From NCBI GenBank assembly GCA_031400955.1, contig JANNQW010000308.1, forward strand, positions 1 to 7,314: a DNA stretch of 7,314 nt, in the 5' to 3' direction. A program made the translations under genes and the position numbers. The number at the start of each line of letters is the position of its first letter. Position 1 is the stretch's first letter. Of this stretch, positions 6,065 through 7,314 are shown in pieces. Source of the stretch: VFKE01 sp031400955 (GTDB taxonomy: Bacteria > Verrucomicrobiota > Verrucomicrobiia > Verrucomicrobiales > Verrucomicrobiaceae). A model generated the notes under the pieces. That model did no database searches. It was not told the DNA's origin and saw nothing but the letters and a program-made list of their open reading frames with translations.

Positions 6065-7314
6065 ATGAACTCGAATTCATTTCTCGACATCACCCGCCGC
6101 CAATTCCTTGGTCGCGCCAGCACCGGCATCGGTGCTGCGGCGCTGGCTTCTTTGTTGAATCCAAAGTTATCAGCCGCGCAAGGCGTCGCTGGCATTCCGC
6201 ACTTCGCACCGAAAGCAAAGCGTGTCATCTGGCTCACGCAGGCTGGTGCGCCATCGCAACTCGATCTCTTCGATTACAAACCGGGCTTGCGTGAGTTGTT
6301 CGACAAAGACCTGCCTGACTCGGTCCGCAAAGGGCAGCGCGTCACCGGTATGACCTCGGGGCAGGCGCGTTTCCCGATCGCGCCCTCCATTTTCGCCTTC
6401 AAGCAATACGGGCAGGCCGGGCATTGGATGAGCGACTTGCTCCCCCACACCGCGCGTCTCGCCGACGACCTCTGCATCATCCGCTCGATGCATACCGAGG
6501 CCATCAATCACGACCCGGCCATGACCATGCTGCAGACCGGCAGTCAGGTCGCCGGTCGGCCTTCGTTCGGCTCGTGGATGTCCTATGGCCTCGGCTCGGA
6601 TAACGCCGACCTGCCCGCGTTTGTGGTCATGATTTCCCGCCCGAGCGGCAAGGGTAACGAACAACCTTTGCACGAACGGATGTGGAGTTCGGGATTTCTT
6701 TCGCCCCGCTATCAAGGCGTTCGCTTCAGCACTGGCAAAGACCCGGTACTGTTTCTATCAAACCCGCCCGGCATCACGACGGAACGCCGTCGCGCGATGC
6801 TCAATGACATTGCCGGACTCAACAAGATCAAGCTCGACGACTATCAGGATCCTGAAATCCAAGCGCGCATTGACCAATACGAGATGGCTTTCCGCATGCA
6901 GTCATCCGTCCCGGAACTCGCCGATCTCTCAAAAGAGCCCGCGTCTGTATTCGAACACTACGGTCCGGAATCACGCAAGCCCGGCACCTACGCGTCGAAC
7001 TGCATCCTCGCACGCCGCCTTGCCGAACGCGGCGTCCGCTTCATCCAGCTCTATCACCGCGGCTGGGACCAGCACGGCGACCTTCCCCGGGATATCCGCA
7101 CCCAGTGTTACGACACCGACCAGCCAAGTGCCGCCCTCGTCGAGGAGTTGAAGCAACGCGGCCTGCTGGAGGACACCGTGGTCATTTGGGGCGGCGAATT
7201 CGGTCGCAGTGTCTATTCGCAAGGCAAGCTTAGCGAGACCAGTTACGGGAGGGATCATCACCCGCGCTGTTTCTCACTCTGGCTCACAGGCGGCGGGGTG
7301 AAACGCGGCACCAT
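6065..7314 (+). CDS. Tat-exported DUF1501 family protein (3' end outside window)
   Basis: The frame is open from ATG 6065 to the right edge (416 codons plus 2 bases), so the C-terminus is missing; by comparison with the first DUF1501 gene about 75 residues remain. The N-terminus is a classic twin-arginine signal, ITRRQFLGRAS (residues 9-19), a hydrophobic stretch to about 31, and cleavage near SAA/QG. DUF1501 signatures follow in order: GAPSQLDLFDYKP (61-73, probable metal-binding Asp), HTEAINHDPAMTMLQTG (143-159), RPSFGSWMSYGLG (165-177), GWDQHG (333-338), WGGEFGRS (375-382) and GRDHHPRCFS (395-404). This is an alkaline-phosphatase-fold family of unknown substrate. The gene starts 6 bp after the PSD1 stop and is almost surely cotranscribed with it, the usual PSD1-DUF1501 pairing. 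It is a paralogue of the gene at 1-560, with a slightly longer segment before GRDHHP (KLSETSY instead of GNN). Confidence 0.95.
   Translation, partial: MNSNSFLDITRRQFLGRASTGIGAAALASLLNPKLSAAQGVAGIPHFAPKAKRVIWLTQAGAPSQLDLFDYKPGLRELFDKDLPDSVRKGQRVTGMTSGQARFPIAPSIFAFKQYGQAGHWMSDLLPHTARLADDLCIIRSMHTEAINHDPAMTMLQTGSQVAGRPSFGSWMSYGLGSDNADLPAFVVMISRPSGKGNEQPLHERMWSSGFLSPRYQGVRFSTGKDPVLFLSNPPGITTERRRAMLNDIAGLNKIKLDDYQDPEIQARIDQYEMAFRMQSSVPELADLSKEPASVFEHYGPESRKPGTYASNCILARRLAERGVRFIQLYHRGWDQHGDLPRDIRTQCYDTDQPSAALVEELKQRGLLEDTVVIWGGEFGRSVYSQGKLSETSYGRDHHPRCFSLWLTGGGVKRGT

Noticed and set aside
6170..6715. 181-codon open frame on the - strand opposite the second DUF1501 gene
   Set aside because: It is fully antisense to conserved DUF1501 motifs and has no recognisable domain or ribosome site.
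1..7314. Defence system, prophage or transposon content
   Set aside because: No nuclease, helicase, integrase, transposase or terminal repeat is recognisable; all genes fit envelope/redox families.

Overview
The window is a gene-dense stretch, mostly GC-rich by eye, with every supportable gene on the + strand. Its gene families (PSCyt1/PSCyt2(DUF1549)/PSD1(DUF1553) cytochrome-like proteins paired with DUF1501 proteins) are hallmarks of the Planctomycetota and Verrucomicrobiota. The sequence alone does not separate these phyla; the absence of the LamG insertion in the PSD1 protein and the general style make a Verrucomicrobiota (Pedosphaera/Limisphaerales-like) source a reasonable guess, but no more than that.

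Layout: (1) 1-560, the 3' end of a DUF1501 gene cut by the left edge. (2) 586-1848, a secreted protein of about 420 aa with a Tat-like leader and an HEFAH zinc-protease motif, starting 25 bp after the DUF1501 stop. (3) 1941-3497, a cytoplasmic-looking FAD-dependent oxidoreductase of the phytoene-desaturase/PYROXD2-like group. (4) 3498-3637, the largest gap (140 bp), locally AT-rich, with an imperfect palindrome, an alternating TTAAC/GTTAA inverted-repeat cluster, a TATGAT box and a small hairpin; this is the most likely promoter/operator region. (5) 3638-6058, an exported PSCyt1-PSCyt2-PSD1 protein with two CxxCH heme motifs and a four-copy heptad repeat. (6) 6065-7314, a second, Tat-exported DUF1501 gene starting 6 bp after the PSD1 stop and cut by the right edge. 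No gene-free stretch exceeds 300 bp. I see no tRNA, rRNA, CRISPR array, transposase or attachment site.

How the parts may work together: PSD1 and DUF1501 genes form a recurrent two-gene module; here one full module (3638-7314) follows the tail of another DUF1501 gene, presumably the end of a second module whose PSD1 partner would lie to the left of the window. A putative secreted metalloprotease and a flavin oxidoreductase sit between the two DUF1501 paralogues. The biochemical role of these modules is not established; exported multiheme redox proteins paired with alkaline-phosphatase-fold enzymes suggest envelope or periplasmic turnover of a complex substrate, but that is inference. The best candidates for under-described biology are the metalloprotease, with its apparent insertion and Asp/His-rich motif, and the DUF1501-protease-oxidoreductase-PSD1-DUF1501 arrangement.
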